Assembly: GCA_947561585.1 (NCBI GenBank)
Contig: CANNZV010001832.1
Span: forward strand, 1-64,000
DNA from: Caprella mutica
Taxonomy: Eukaryota; Arthropoda; Malacostraca; Amphipoda; Caprellidae
Direction: 5' to 3'
DNA: 64,000 nt
Part shown: positions 11,901-26,900 of the stretch, piece after piece
Layout: each line of letters starts with the position of its first letter
How positions within the stretch are numbered: the stretch's first letter is position 1
Program-made: the position numbers and the translations under genes
Notes under the pieces: model-generated
Database searches by the model: none
Seen by the model: only the letters and a program-made list of their open reading frames with translations
What the model was told of the DNA's origin: nothing

Positions 11901-14900
11901 AGGTCAGTACCAGTCAGTCACTGTGCTATGGAAGTCAGTACCAGTCAGTCACTGTGCAATGGAGGTCAGTACCAGTCAGTCACTGTGCAATGGAGGTCAG
12001 TACCAGTCAGTCACTGTGCTATGGAAGTCAGTACCAGTCAGTCACTGTGCTATGGAAGTCAGTACCAGTCAGTCACTGTGCAATAGAGGTCAGTACCAGT
12101 CAGTCACTGTGCTATGGAAGTCAGTACCAGTCAGTCACTGTGCAATGGAGGTCAGTACCCAGGTAGCAATGTTGTAACGATAATGAGGCAATGTTACCCA
12201 AAGTATCTTTATTTTCTGGTATAGTAAACTATTGCGAACCCAGAAAAAAAGTTAGGGCCGTGTTGTCGAAAACTAGAATGTCTTCTTCTATTTCTCCATA
12301 ACACTTTTCTCCATAGGTACTAGACTAGGTACTAGACTAGGCACTAGACTAGGCACTAGACTAGGCACTAGACTAGGCACTAGACTAGGTACTAGACTAG
12401 GCACTAGACTAGGTACTAGAATAGGCACTAGACTAGGTACTAGACTAGGCACTAGACTAGGTACTAGACTAGGTACTAGACTAGGTACTAGATTAGGTAC
12501 TAGACTAGGTAGTGGACTACATAGCAATGTAGGAGAGTGTCTCTTTTTATCTGCTATAACGTTGCTGATAGGAGCATCTGAGGAACACTTCCAAGAGCAT
12601 TTGCCATAAACTGCTGCTATTGGAATAAAGGTTTCTTTGTGTGCCTTAGACATGTCTTCTCTATCTACAGATCTCAAAATAAAGGAATATTTATGCCATG
12701 AATAACAAGACAGACAAACATTTCCAGAAAGAATTCCTAAAGATTCTTTTAGGGGTAATAATTGGGAGAGATTTAGGAATCGGTAATTGATGGTTAGGTA
12801 TTATTTAGAAAGGATTTTATAGGAATTGGCATTGCTTATTCTATCGTTGCATATTATGGTGGAGTTGGATTTAATATTAATTATTATGTATAAGCGGTAA
12901 TTAATATGGACATATATAGTTTCATACTAAAAAAAACAAAAAGACTGATTCCTATTCATCTTTCTAATATTATTAATGTAAATTATTCCAATCAAATTTT
13001 AGTAACCAATTTTAATAATTTTTGAAATTATTAGATAATTTCAATGATTTCTAGTTTCAGTAATCAATTCTAACAAATTTGAAATCTTACCAATCAATAT
13101 TAATAAATAATTATTCTAGACATCAATTTCACTAACTATAAATTTCAATAATCTTTAGGTTTAGTAACCAATTTCAATGCTTTCCAACTTTAGTAATTTA
13201 AAAAAAACTTGTTCATATTCTACATTAAGTTCCCCCCTCCCTACACACACCCTTCTCCCCCCTGGGGTGTAATCCTCCCCTTACCGTCCTACCCCACTCA
13301 CCCGGTACTAGGTCTCCCCGGTACTTCGCGTTAGGCAGTCTGCCGTAGCGAAGTACCGCGTGCTCGTGGTTCAGCGTCTTGTAACTCAGTCGGAATTTGA
13401 AGGGAGCTTTGAACAGATTCTGAAATTCAAATGATTGGAAATTATTTCATATAATTTTTATGTCAATGATATAAAAGTTTCAAACTAGTGAAGTTTTATA
13501 ACTAGTTACTTTTCATGACTAGTGTCATTTTCATATAGGTACTGAAACTTCATATCTAAGAAATTTTTATAACTTTTGTATTCTCTTAACTAGTGATTTT
13601 CTTAACTAAATAAATTTAATAACTAGTGAATTTTCTTAACGGGAGAGTTTTTAATTATTGCATTCTCATCACTAGTTTATTTACATAACTAGTGAATTCT
13701 CATAAAATATGAATTTTCAAAGCCAATAAATTTTAACACCAAATTAATCAAAGCTTCTGAAAATTCACAACCTTGCATTTTTTAACTAAAGAATGTCTAG
13801 AGCGATTGTCATACAAATATCAAAACTGGCCAATTAAGTAAATTCACCTTTCTTCCTACCAAATGATCATTCGAAACATCATTCTCACCATCATTCGCAA
13901 AATCATTCTCACCATTCTTCGAAACATCATTCTCACCATTCTTCGAAACATCATTCTCACCAACATTCGCAACATCATTCTCACAATTCTTCGAAATATC
14001 ATTCTCACCATCATTCGAAACATCATTCTCACCATCATTCGAAACATCATTCTCACCATCATTCGAAACATCATTCTCACCATCATTCGAAACATCATTC
14101 TCACCATCATTCTCACCATCATTCTCACCTCGAAATGAATGTACTCCATAGGTATGAACTGCTTTAGGGTGAGTGTGACTGTGCTGGTCTCACTGTAGTA
14201 AATGTTAAAGCCTTTACCATCGCCACACCAGTAGCCCTCACTGTAAGGCCTGTCCCTCTCACTGATCTGCATCCAACCCTGGGGGCACCCACTGTTGTAA
14301 CTGAAGAAGTCACCCAAACTGAAATGAAAAAGTAAGGTAAATTGTTTGGGGGTTATATAATTTTTTTTTTAATATTTAATTTATTTAGAGTGATAATTTA
14401 TACATTTATTTTTTGTATAAAAATTGAATTATTATAAGTTTTAAATAGTATATCTATGTAATTACAACAACATTTAATTAATTTATAATAAAACTATAAT
14501 TAATGTTAATAAGTTATTTTTTATATAAAAATATAATTTAATTCTATTCAAATTTATAGGTATATGCACCATAATATAAATTGTACAAAATCAAAATATC
14601 ATTTTAAAAACGGTTAGAAAAATAATCGAAAATACTACTTTCTCATAATTAATTTTCTGATTATTACAAAACAAAATAATTCCAAATTTAATATTAAAAT
14701 TGATCAAATAATACCCATTTATCATAACACTAATCAAATATCACATAACAAAGAGCGTTTTAATTATTGCCCATTTATTATAACACTTACCAAATAACAC
14801 ATAAAAAACAGCGTTTGAAATAACACACAATACCCTTTGGTGTAACTACAGAAATGTGTTACACGTGAATAGCAACCAACGCATCTCCTTTAATTCCGCC

Positions 14901-17900
14901 CTTTAGTGCTAACTAACCCTGTCCAATACCTCTCAAAACAGCTAATTTGAGTGAAAAAAACTGTGGCTGTCGTAGCTCTGTAGACCTGAAATATATTTCT
15001 CCTTTTATGGAAAGAGATTTACTGTGGAAGGTTTTTGTATAAACAAATTCGTAAAAGATTATTTCTCTGGTGAAACAAACATTTAAAACAACTAATACAT
15101 GTTGTAAATTATTATATTAACTTGTATGATAAATCATATTCATATATATTTGCTGTATATCATTCAAATATAAAAACAATAACCCTAACAATTAAAACAA
15201 CTGTAACCCTAACAATTAAAACAACTGTAACCCTAACAATTAAAACAACCATAACCCTAACAATTAAAAACAACCATAACCCTAACAATTAAAACAACCA
15301 TAACCCTAACAATTAAAAACAACCATAACCCTAACAATTAAAACAACCACAACCCTAACAATTAAAACAACCATAACCCTAACAATTACACCCAAAGTTT
15401 TTCCAAGTTTCCCCCAAACAAGGTAGTCTCTCAATTATCTTTAACCCGATTAGATCTACTGAAGAAAAAAGATAATCCTATTCTTAATTAGCAGCTGAGA
15501 CTGAGTCTATCAGCACTCTATTAACACTTTAGACTGAGTCTTTCAGCACTCTATTAGCACCATTAGACTGAGTCTATCAGCACTCTATTAGCACCTTAGA
15601 CTGAGTCTATCAGCACTCTATTAGCACCTTAGACTGAGTCTATCAGCACTCTATTAACACTTTAGACTGAGTCTATCAGCACTCTATTAGCACCTTAGAC
15701 TGAGTCTATCAGCACTCTATTAGCACCTTTAGACTGAGTCTATCAGCACTCTATTAACACCTTAGACTGAGTCTATCAGCACTCTATTAACACCTTAGAC
15801 TGAGTCTATCAGCACTCTATTAGCACCTTTAGACTGAGTCTATCAGCTCTCTATTAGCACCTTAGACTGAGTCTATCAGCACTCTATTAGCACCATTAGA
15901 CTGAGTCTATCTGCACTCTATTAACACTTTAGACTGAGTCTATCAGCACTCTATTAACACTTTAGACTGAGTCTATCAGCTCTCTATTAACACCATTAGA
16001 CTGAGTCTATCAGCTCTCTATTAACACCATTAGACTGAGTCTATCAGCACTCTATTAACACTTTAGACTGAGTCTATCAGCACTCTATTAACACTTTAGA
16101 CTGAGTCTATCAGCTCTCTATTAACACCATTAGACTGAGTCTATCAGCACTCTATTAACACTTTAGACTGAGTCTATCAGCACTCTATTAACACTTTAGA
16201 CTGAGTCTATCAGCTCTCTATTAACACCATTAGACTGAGTCTATCAGCACTCTATTAACACTTTAGACTGAGTCTATCAGCACTCTATTAACACTTTAGA
16301 CTGAGTCTATCAGCTCTCTATTAACACCATTAGACTGAGTCTATCAGCACTCTATTAACACTTTAGACTGAGTCTATCAGCACTCTATTAACACTTTAGA
16401 CTGAGTCTATCAGCTCTCTATTAACACCATTAGACTGAGTCTATCAGCACTCTATTAACACTTTAGACTGAGTCTATCAGCACTCTATTAACACTTTAGA
16501 CTGAGTCTATCAGCACTCTATTAACACTTTAGACTGAGTCTATCAGCTCTCTATTAACACTTTAGACTGAGTCTATCAGCACTCTATTAGCACCATTAGA
16601 CTGAGTCTATCAGCACTCTATTAACACTTTAGACTGAGTCTATCAGCTCTCTATTAGCACCTTAGACTGAGTCTATCAGCTCTCTATTAACACTTTAGAC
16701 TGAGTCTATCAGCTCTCTATTAACACCATTAGACTCAGTCTATCAGCTCTCTATTAGCACCTTAGACTCAGTCTATCAGCACTCTATTAGCACCTTTAGA
16801 CTCAGTCTATCAGCACTCTATTAGCACCTTTAGACTGAGTCTATCAGCACTCTATTAGCACCTTTAGACTGAGTCTATCAGCACTCTATTAGCACCTTTA
16901 GACTGAGTCTATCAGCTCTCTATTAGCACCTTAGACTGAGTCTATCAGTACTACTCTATTAGCACCTTTAGACTGAGTCTATCAGCTCTCTATTAACACC
17001 TTCAGACTCAGTCTATCAGCACTCTATAATTGTATGCTACTTTAAATAAATTAACATATATATACAATATTTTAATTTTCACTTTCAACAGCTTAATTCT
17101 ATCACTTCAAGTTTCAAATAAATATATTCCAAGTGTTTATATAACTACTGCTACTACCATCAATCAAAAGCTTTGTTCTAACTTTAACGCCAAAGAAAAC
17201 AGTCCAAGTCTCTTTTTCCTCCAAAGACTTAGAACGTAAAACAATTAAAAAGTCCTTAATTAGAAACTAAGGTCGTTTATCTGCCCCACTGTCCATTTCC
17301 AGTCGCCAGAAAAATATTTGGCCCACCAAATAAATATGGTTCATTTGGAGCTGAATTGCGAAGCTATTAATGTGATAATAAATCCCTGGGATGGATGGGG
17401 CGGCATTAAGCTTCTGGTGGGACTTCAAAGGATTTCACTCAATGGAGATGCATGCTTTGTATGCATCTGGTAGTTGCAATGTACCTGCATTCATGGAAAA
17501 CTATTTAAATGGACTGAGAATGAAGAGAAAGGGCAAATAGATATTTTCTATTTCAGGTTTAATAGGCAAAGTATGAAAAAAGTGAGTATATACGAAAAAA
17601 AGACATTTCCATCTTATCATAAATGATTCTATATCTAATTAATTTAAATTAAAAGATATTATTATAAAGGATTTCAATTCAGAAAATTTTAAAAATGAAG
17701 ATAAATTACAATTTTTTCAAGTATCCACTTACAATGTAAAATATTTCCATGCATTATATATTGGTATATTTTCAACATTTAAATTAGTGAACACTAAAAA
17801 AATATCACCAAATTCTATTTTATTTTATTGCAACACTACAAAAATTTATAAGCGATTCTTTTTAATTAACTTGCATTAGCCTCTTTTCTAAAATGGGATG

Positions 17901-20900
17901 AGCGTTGAAAGACCCGCATACATTTGCATGAGTTTACCGGGCAATTAGGGCAACTAAAGAAATAAAGGAACAGCCAATGGGGGTTATACCTACCTACCCA
18001 CCTACCTACTCAATTACCTACTTTATACACCTACCTAATTACCTACCCTATTCACCTACCTACCTAATTACCTACCTTATACACCTACCTAATTATCTAC
18101 TTTATACACCTACCTACTTAATTATCTACCTTGTATACCATGTATACCAACTTTATCTACCATATTTTAATATCTATCTTGCATACGTACCTTCTTCACC
18201 AAACTACCCTAAATACAAATACAGTTTTTACCGTGTATGCTATCTAATGTATTTATTTTCCTTCCTACCTTATATACCTTCCTTACCTACCATATATACC
18301 ATCCTCACTTACCATATAAACCATCCTCATCTACCATATATACCATCCTCATCTAACATATATACCATCCTCACTTACCATATATTCCTACCTTATAAAC
18401 CTCAACTGCCTACCTTGGTTACAAATAATTATGATTAATACTTATGTTTGCTATTCAAGTACAGCAATTGAAATTTGTTTCATAAGAATACTATGAAAAG
18501 AATACTATGAAAAGAATACTATGAAAAGAATACTATGAAAAGAATACTATGAAAAGAATACTATGAAAAGAATACTATGAAAAGACTACTATGAAAAGAC
18601 TACTATGAAAAGAATACTATGAAAAGAATACTATGAAAAGAATACTATGAAAAGAATACTATGAAAAGAATACTATGAAAAGAATACTATGAAAAGAATA
18701 CTATGAAAAGAATACTATGAAAAGAATACTATGAAAAGAATACTATGAAAAGAATACTATGAAAAGAATACTATGAAAAGAATACTATGAAAAGAATACT
18801 ATGAAAAGACTACTATGAAAAGACTACTATGAAAAGAATACTATGAAAAGAATACTATGAAAAGAATACTATGAAAAGAATACTATGAAAAGAATACTAT
18901 GAAAAGAATACTATGAAAAGAATACTATGAAAAGAATACTATGAAAAGAATACTATGAAAAGAATACTATGAAAAGAATACTATGAAAAGAATACTATGA
19001 AAAGAATACTATGAAAAGAATACTATGAAAAGAATACTATGAAAAGAATACTATGAAAAGAATACTATGAAAAGAATACTATGAAAAGAATACTATGAAA
19101 AGAATACTATGAAAAGAATACTATGAAAAGAATACTATGAAAAGAATACTATGAAAAGAATACTATGAAAAGAATACTATGAAAAGAATACTATGATTCC
19201 ATGAAACTTAATTTCTCTTGCCCTCCTCCCCCCATGAACATAAAATTTGGATCCTGAATAAATAAATAAAAAAAAATTCACAGCTCGGTGTATAATTATT
19301 GATGTTATAAGAGAAACTCTAATTTCAAAATACTTCTAAACTTATTTTATTATAAAAAAAGAGTTTTCGGTACGTTTGCACATGATATCTTTTGGTGTTA
19401 GATAAACAAAAAAGATAAAAAAAGTATTATTTTATTTTAAAGAGACATCGTGTTGTAAAAAATATATCATTTGTTATTATTAACGAGTGCTGAATGATTT
19501 AAACAGTTGTGAATAAAGTGCACAGTGAAGGGTTAAAACAACCACCAATAGTTGTAAATAAAGTGCACAGTGAAGAGTTAAAACAACCACCAATAGTTGT
19601 AAATAAAGTGCACAGTGAAGGTTTAAAACAACCACCAATAGTTGTAAATAAAATGCACAGTGAAGAGTTAAAACAACCACCAATAGTTGTAAATAAAGTG
19701 CACAGTGAAGGTTTAAAACAACCACCAATAGTTGTGAATAAAGTGCACAGTGAAGGTTTAAAACAACCACCAATAGTTGTGAATAAAGTGCACAGTGAAG
19801 GTTTAAAACAACCACCAATAGTTGTGAATAAAGTGCACAGTGAAGGTTTAAAACAACCACCAATAGTTGTAAATAAAGTGCACAGTGAAGGTTTAAAACA
19901 ACCACCAATAGTTGTAAATAAAGTGCACAGTGAAGGTTTAAAACAACCACCAATAGTTGTAAATAAAGTGCACAGTGAAGGTTTAAAACAACCACCAATA
20001 GTTGTGAATAAAGTGCACAGTGAAGGTTTAAAACAACCACCAATAGTTGTAAATAAAGTGCACAGTGAAGGTTTAAAACAACCACCAATAGTTGTAAATA
20101 AAGTGCACAGTGAAGGTTTAAAACAACCACCAATAGTTGTAAATAAAGTGCACAGTGAAGGTTTAAAACAACCACCAATAGTTGTGAATAAAGTGCACAG
20201 TGAAGGTTTAAAACAACCACCAATAGTTGTGAATAAAGTGCACAGTGAAGGTTTAAAACAACCACCAATAGTTGTGAATAAAGTGCACAGTGAAGGTTTA
20301 AAACAACCACTAATAGTTGTGAATAAAGTGCACAGTGAAGGTTTAAAACAACCACCAATAGTTGTAAATAAAGTGCACTGTGAAGGGCTAAAACAACCAC
20401 CAATAGTTGTAAATAAAGTACACAGTGAAGAGTTAAAACAACCACCAATAGTTGTAAATAAAGTACACAGTGAAGAGTTAAAACAACCACCAATAGTTGT
20501 AAATAAAGTGCACAGTGAAGAGTTAAAACAACCACCAATAGTTGTAAATAAAGTGCACAGTGAAGAGTTAAAACAACCACCAATAGTTGTAAATAAAGTG
20601 CACAGTGAAGAGTTAAAACAACCACCAATAGTTGTAAATAAAGTACACAGTGAAGAGTTAAAACAACCACCAATAGTTGTAAATAAAGTACACAGAGAAA
20701 ACTTAAAAGACCCTTTTTAAAACAACGCCCCTTATATATTACATTGTAAAACACACTATAAAGTATATATATTAAAGTCAAAACAACACACTATACATAC
20801 ATCACAGTCAGTAACACAATATACATATATATCATTCAAAAACAACACACTATATATATTTCCTATGAAATATCAGTCCCAATTCTCCGAGCCAAAAAGA

Positions 20901-23900
20901 ACAAAGCTCTCTTACGAACTCTTCAAAATAAATTTAACTCGATTATTTAAAGGACTGCCTGAAGAAGACTCTTCTTTGTTTCTGCCAAAGAAAACCTACC
21001 AACTTTAAGGAATCCTTCTTCTTTTGTAGAACTTTACATTATGAGTGTATCAGTCGAATGGCAGAGTGCTCCAGCACGTCTGCGAACACTCGCCAAAACT
21101 CTCCAGATATTTCACCTTATCTCAAGTCTTTCGTAAACACTTAGCTTGGGATGTGTATTTTATAGAGAGATTTACTTCAATAAAGATACAGGCTTCTTAG
21201 TGCATTATTGATGGGTGAATAGACTGATTTATAAGAGGTTATAAGAAAATTGTGATATGTTATACATTGTGTATAATATATATACATATACATTATATTG
21301 TACTAGTATATTACCCCTAAAAAATGACACACTAATGTTTAGCAAGAATTTAATAGTGAAATAAAATTATAAAAATATTATATATTACAAATCCTTCTAA
21401 AACCGAAAGACTTAATGGAAGAATCTAATTAATTATTAAATTTGCATATTAAATATACGATTTTCCGGATAAACTTACCCTGATTATTCTGTTTGTTATC
21501 CAGTTGTTGTTCCTATAGTCTGCATCAATTATATCAATTATTTTGATCATGGAATTAAATTGTAATTATACCTTTTGCTGGGTAATATGTTCCAAACAAA
21601 CTTTATGAAAATTTTATGGAGATTATCTCAGAAAATTCAAAACAGAAAAGTATGAAATTACACAAAGATGAAAGGATGCGTATGTAGTAAATGTTAGAGC
21701 GTGACATTTATCTAGCAACCAACAAACCAACAGAAAAAATACAGATTGTGTATAAGTACATAGAGTGATATCGATAATTTAATATTACATTCAGTGTATT
21801 ATTTTGTATTACCATCATGATGTATCATATTAATTTTTTTATATTTTGTGTATTATAAATATATAGAAAATTCAATATATGCTTATTAATGATAGCATAA
21901 TTGATATATTTTTTATGTATATTAATGATTGCATATTCAATTCATTACTATGCGTATCAATAACAATACATTCAATATAGAATAAATTACGAATTATCGG
22001 TCAGTTTCACATCTTCGGTCATATAAGAAAAAACGATATAATAATTGTTATTTTATTTAAATTTATATGGTATCCATGATACCTGCAGGTATCATGGACA
22101 CCAATAAAAATTAAATAATAATTATAATATCGTTTTTTCTTGTATGACCGAAGATGTGAAACTAACCGATAATTCGTAATTTACCCTAGTGCTAATTACC
22201 TGAACTCCTGGAAGTTAAGTTGTACCAAGTCACCGTAAGAGGCGCCCCCAGCTATGAAGGTCAGGTGGCAGGTGAAGGTGGTGAGAAGGTCCTTCGGTTT
22301 CTTCACCGACACTTCGTACTTCTTCCCCACGTCGCCGTAGAACGTCTTGTTGCAAGCTGGAAGGAGATTTAAATCACATTGTTAGACGAGGAAGACCCGT
22401 AATACCGGAAGGGAGATAATTAGGTATTTCAATTCAATATTTTGGTTTCCAATTTTTTGGGTGTCAAAAAATTACTATTTTTATTTTTTAGGCTAGGGTA
22501 AGTTACGAATTATCGGTCAGTACTACATCTTCGGTTATATAATATAAAACGATATAGAAATTATTATTATTAGATAGCACTGTGTAATAATAATTATTTT
22601 TATATTGTTTTTTTCTTATATGACCGAAGATGTAGTACTGACCAATAATTCGTAATATACTCTGATCAGTTTACTTTTTAATAATAATACTTAGGGTGAT
22701 ATTTCAATAAAGGAATAATATTTATTTTTAAAAATGTTAGTAAACTAATCACAATCAAATTATTAAATTATATATTCAATAAGGCTCAATGAATTAAAAT
22801 TAGAGCGAAGAGAAGAAAGGGACTAGATGAATTTCCTTTCCCGATAATGAAAGTCACATCTGGAGCACTCAAAGAAAACTCTAAGGAACCAACACTGAAA
22901 GTATTTCACTTCAAAAATCTACGGCAAACAGACCGAAACTTTGAGCATTCACAAGAAGTTGTTATTTGATAAATTTTACAGTTTGTTTTTCTATCACATT
23001 TTAATGTCATTCGTAAATTAAGAACAGTTCTGCACTTTAAAATAAAAAGAGACCTTTTATTATATTCCTGGTATTTCTTCGTGATTTATTTTTAATTATG
23101 TTAATTGATGGTTGATACTGAATTGGAAGTTGTTTGTTCTTTGGATAATTAATTTTATTGAAAGTTGAACAGAATAAAATATTAGAAAATTTATTAGCAC
23201 ATGTGACTTTAAAAAAGATTTATATAATTTGCTTCTATCACTGAATTTACATCTTGTACATAATGTTTAGTGTAAATGCAACTCACATATACAGGGTGAC
23301 ACAAAAGTTCTGCAACATAATTTTTTCATTGTAAATAAAAAAAACTTGTGATTGTGTCCATATGTTCACATGAAACTGTATAATAAAAATCTAACTGTTA
23401 AGCGAAAACTCAAATGAAGATGGACAAAACTGCCAATGAATGAGTTGCATGCGGCGGTTGAAGCAACTACGACAGATTGGAGACCGTCATCCGAATAAGA
23501 GAACAGTTAATTGTATAAACTACTTTAAATGTCTTCTCAGTAATCTCTATAATATATCTTAAGCACTTAAATGTTGTTTTATCTAATTAATTGTTTTATC
23601 TGTATATTTTGTTTATCCCAGTACATTTGTATCACCCTGTATATATGTAACTAATATATATATATATATAAGAAAATATATGTGAATTAATCGGTGATGA
23701 GACAAACAATAAATAAGTCACGACATTATTTGGTGAACTGATATAATAAAACAAAATACAGAAAAAAATATTTTAATACATAACGTTCCAGTACTAGAAC
23801 CATATGGAAAAAATATTACAAGTATTTCTATTTTCTGGAACAGTTTTTACATTCTACTTCTAGGTTCTGAGTTACCGGAAGAAAATTTATACAATTATTA

Positions 23901-26900
23901 TTATTTACCTCGTTGTTTTAACTGGTATCCATGATACCTGCAGGTATCATGGATACCAGTAAAAATAAAAGTTTATCAAATTATCTTTTCTTATATGATC
24001 GAAATCGTGGAATAGTACAATAACTCGGAACTTACCCTATAAAGTGGTTATTCATTCTTGCTGTGATGAATAAGAACACAGTAAAGGGCTGGTCTATTTA
24101 AAATTTCAAAACCTGTTCAAAGATTACAAAAGCTATTACTACAATATATCGCTATATAACTCGCTCGATCGCTTCACTGCACTGCGGGCGAACCTTCGTA
24201 TCGCGCAATCACCATTGGCCGCCAGGTCGCAAGCGTAAGTTAGGTGTCAAAAGCCCCTTGTTTATTAACTGAAGTATATCCTATCAGGCCTCTCAGGCCC
24301 TCACTTCAATAACAAACTTTAGAAGTTGCTTTGACTTCTCAACTGCAATTTATGAGAGGGAAGTGCAGCTCTTCGTATGCATGTGTGGGCCTTAGTATCA
24401 ACTAATTTGACGTGGTAAAGAGAATTCGAATACGTGTACCACTTTCGAAAATTTCACTGAGAAAAGTTGACTTGAACAATATTTCCATTGCTGTAAAGTT
24501 ATTGGAGATAAAATATTATGTTTCTACTCAGCTAAAAAGAAATTGAGTGAATCGTTACCGAGTTAAAGTATATGTGCATAATACATATAAATTATATTTC
24601 TTTCTTGAAAATTGATGAAGAATCAATAATGAAGATAGAAAGATATTTTAGGTTTAAGATTTTATTTTTATTTTTTTTCATGTCTTATGAAATAACTGTC
24701 GAATTATTATTACTGTGAATAAAGCATACATTAGTAAGGTAAGTACCTATTTATCGGATGGTCCACAAATTCGACCATATTAGAAACAAAATTATTATAC
24801 AACTTTCACTCATATACATTTTCCGTATAGGATAATATATTTGTTATCAATTTAGTCCTTGCTCTGCAAGTGCAAGACAATTCCCTCTAAACTATATTAG
24901 CCGTAGAGTCGCCGCCGATGAAGCCAAAGATGCCCCATAAAGTCCCCTAACAACCTAATTTAGGCATCAAATGGACCATTAGGTTCGACGACTGTGGTGA
25001 ACTCCAGCCATCCCTAAGACACAAGATGATGGTTATTACTATAAAGGATTATCCGGTAATTAAGATTAGGCCCCTTGGTACAGGGCCTTCCATCCCCTGG
25101 GTGTGATTCTGGGTGCATTATAATATCCGCGGGAAGAAGTTACTTAAATGGGGTAAATGGAAGTATATGGAGATGGGGGGGGGGGATATTTTAGTTTGCA
25201 TTAATACCCCGGGGGATACGCTATCTAAACATCATGACTCACTGAATATATATTTAAGGAAGGAGTTCTACTATAGTCATTATTTTATCAACGTTCATAG
25301 TAAACTAGAAATTGCTCCCTGGTTGGTAGTCAGCCTACCAAAAATAGAGGGAATCTTAAAAATTAGGATTGTGACCATATGCTTTTAAAATCATAGATCC
25401 TAAAAATATTATCAACGGAGAGAATTAAAGAGTATTGAATGGTTCTAAACCAGCGGTGTATAGTATTCGATACCATTTCATTTCGTCTATGAAATTCTTA
25501 AGATCTATTATTTCAAAAGCATATTAATCCTACTAACTACCCATATCCTTCACTATAGCTAGTAGTACCGATACCTTTTTCTAAACTCCCCCCTTCCCTC
25601 TCACAGTCTTAATTGTTGAAGTACACTAACAATCTCCCTTGCATCTTTATTTGCCAGCATAGCGTTGCCATTTTTCTGAGCTAAATACTCGACCTCTGGC
25701 TTCGAAATTAATCCTACAGACATACTGAAAATAATAACCTGCAAAATATTAGGCTGGCTCCAATGTTTCTATTTGGAGACTCGTAAGGCCTCACACTTTA
25801 TCCTTCCTTTGGAGAGACGCTGGCGTAAATGATTGTACTTTATGATGTGTTTTTGGCCTTCTTCTCGAGTGGAATTCTCTGGTTATATTCATTCTGTTGA
25901 AGGTTTTAAAAGGATCTGGAAATGGAGTATTTAAAGACTTGACTTTGGATCACTTTTTGATTGAATAAAAGGAAAATTAAGTGTTTTTTCAGATTAAAAT
26001 TTATATATTACTACCCCGATTGAAAATTATGGTGGGTAATGAGGAGAGTAATCTTCTAAAGCCCAACCATAACTATCTCTAAAGGTATTATAAATTTATC
26101 ATTCAAAAGTAATAATTCATTATCCTTTTTAAATATTAACTATCAATAAATCTTTCAATTTCCCAATTAAACATTCCAGCATGCAAATACCATACGATTT
26201 ACGTTTTGATATTTTCAAATAATCTAACCAGTTCTTTGACTAAAAAAACCTAACTCTTATACAATGTAATGAACATACAATTGATGTCATTTTGACGTCA
26301 CAGTTGCTACTAGAAGTAGGTATGGACACTATATCACCTTCTGTGTACCATTGGTGTCATTTTGACGTCAGAGTCGCTAGTAGAAGTAGGTATGGACACT
26401 GTATCTCCTTCTGTCTACCATTGGTGTCATTTTGACGTCACAGTTGCTACTAGAAGTAGGTATGGACATTGTATCACCTTCTGTCTACCATTGGTGTCAT
26501 TTTGACGTCATAGTCGCTAGTAGAAGTAGGTATGGACACTGTATCTCCTTCTGTCTACCATTGGTGTCATTTTGACGTTACTGTCGCTAGTAGAAGTAGG
26601 TATGGACACTGTATCACCTTCTGTCTACCATTGGTGTCATTTTGAAGTCAGATTGGCTAGTAGAAGTAGGTATGGACACTGTATCACCTTCTGTGTACCA
26701 TTGGTGTCATTTTGACGTCAGAGTCGCTAGTAGAAGTAGGTATGGACACTGTATCTCCTTCTGTCTACCATTGGTGTCATTTTGACGTCAGAGTCGCTAG
26801 TAGAAGTAGGTATGGACACTGTATCACCTTCTGTGTACCATTGGTGTCATTTTGACGTCAGAGTCGCTAGTAGAAGTAGGTATGGACACTGTATCTCCTT

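Noticed and set aside
15180..15392. Telomere-like CCCTAA repeats
   Set aside because: CCCTAAC occurs once per 24-bp unit, not as tandem CCCTAA or the insect CCTAA. It is an interstitial minisatellite.
19480..20781. Long open frames on both strands (about 400-430 codons)
   Set aside because: They consist only of the 45-bp satellite, whose unit length is a multiple of 3 and lacks stops in those frames. There are no splice sites, domains or non-repetitive ends to support coding.
25113..25388. 91-codon frame in intron 1
   Set aside because: No domain, contains a poly-G tract, and overlaps the start of a MITE.
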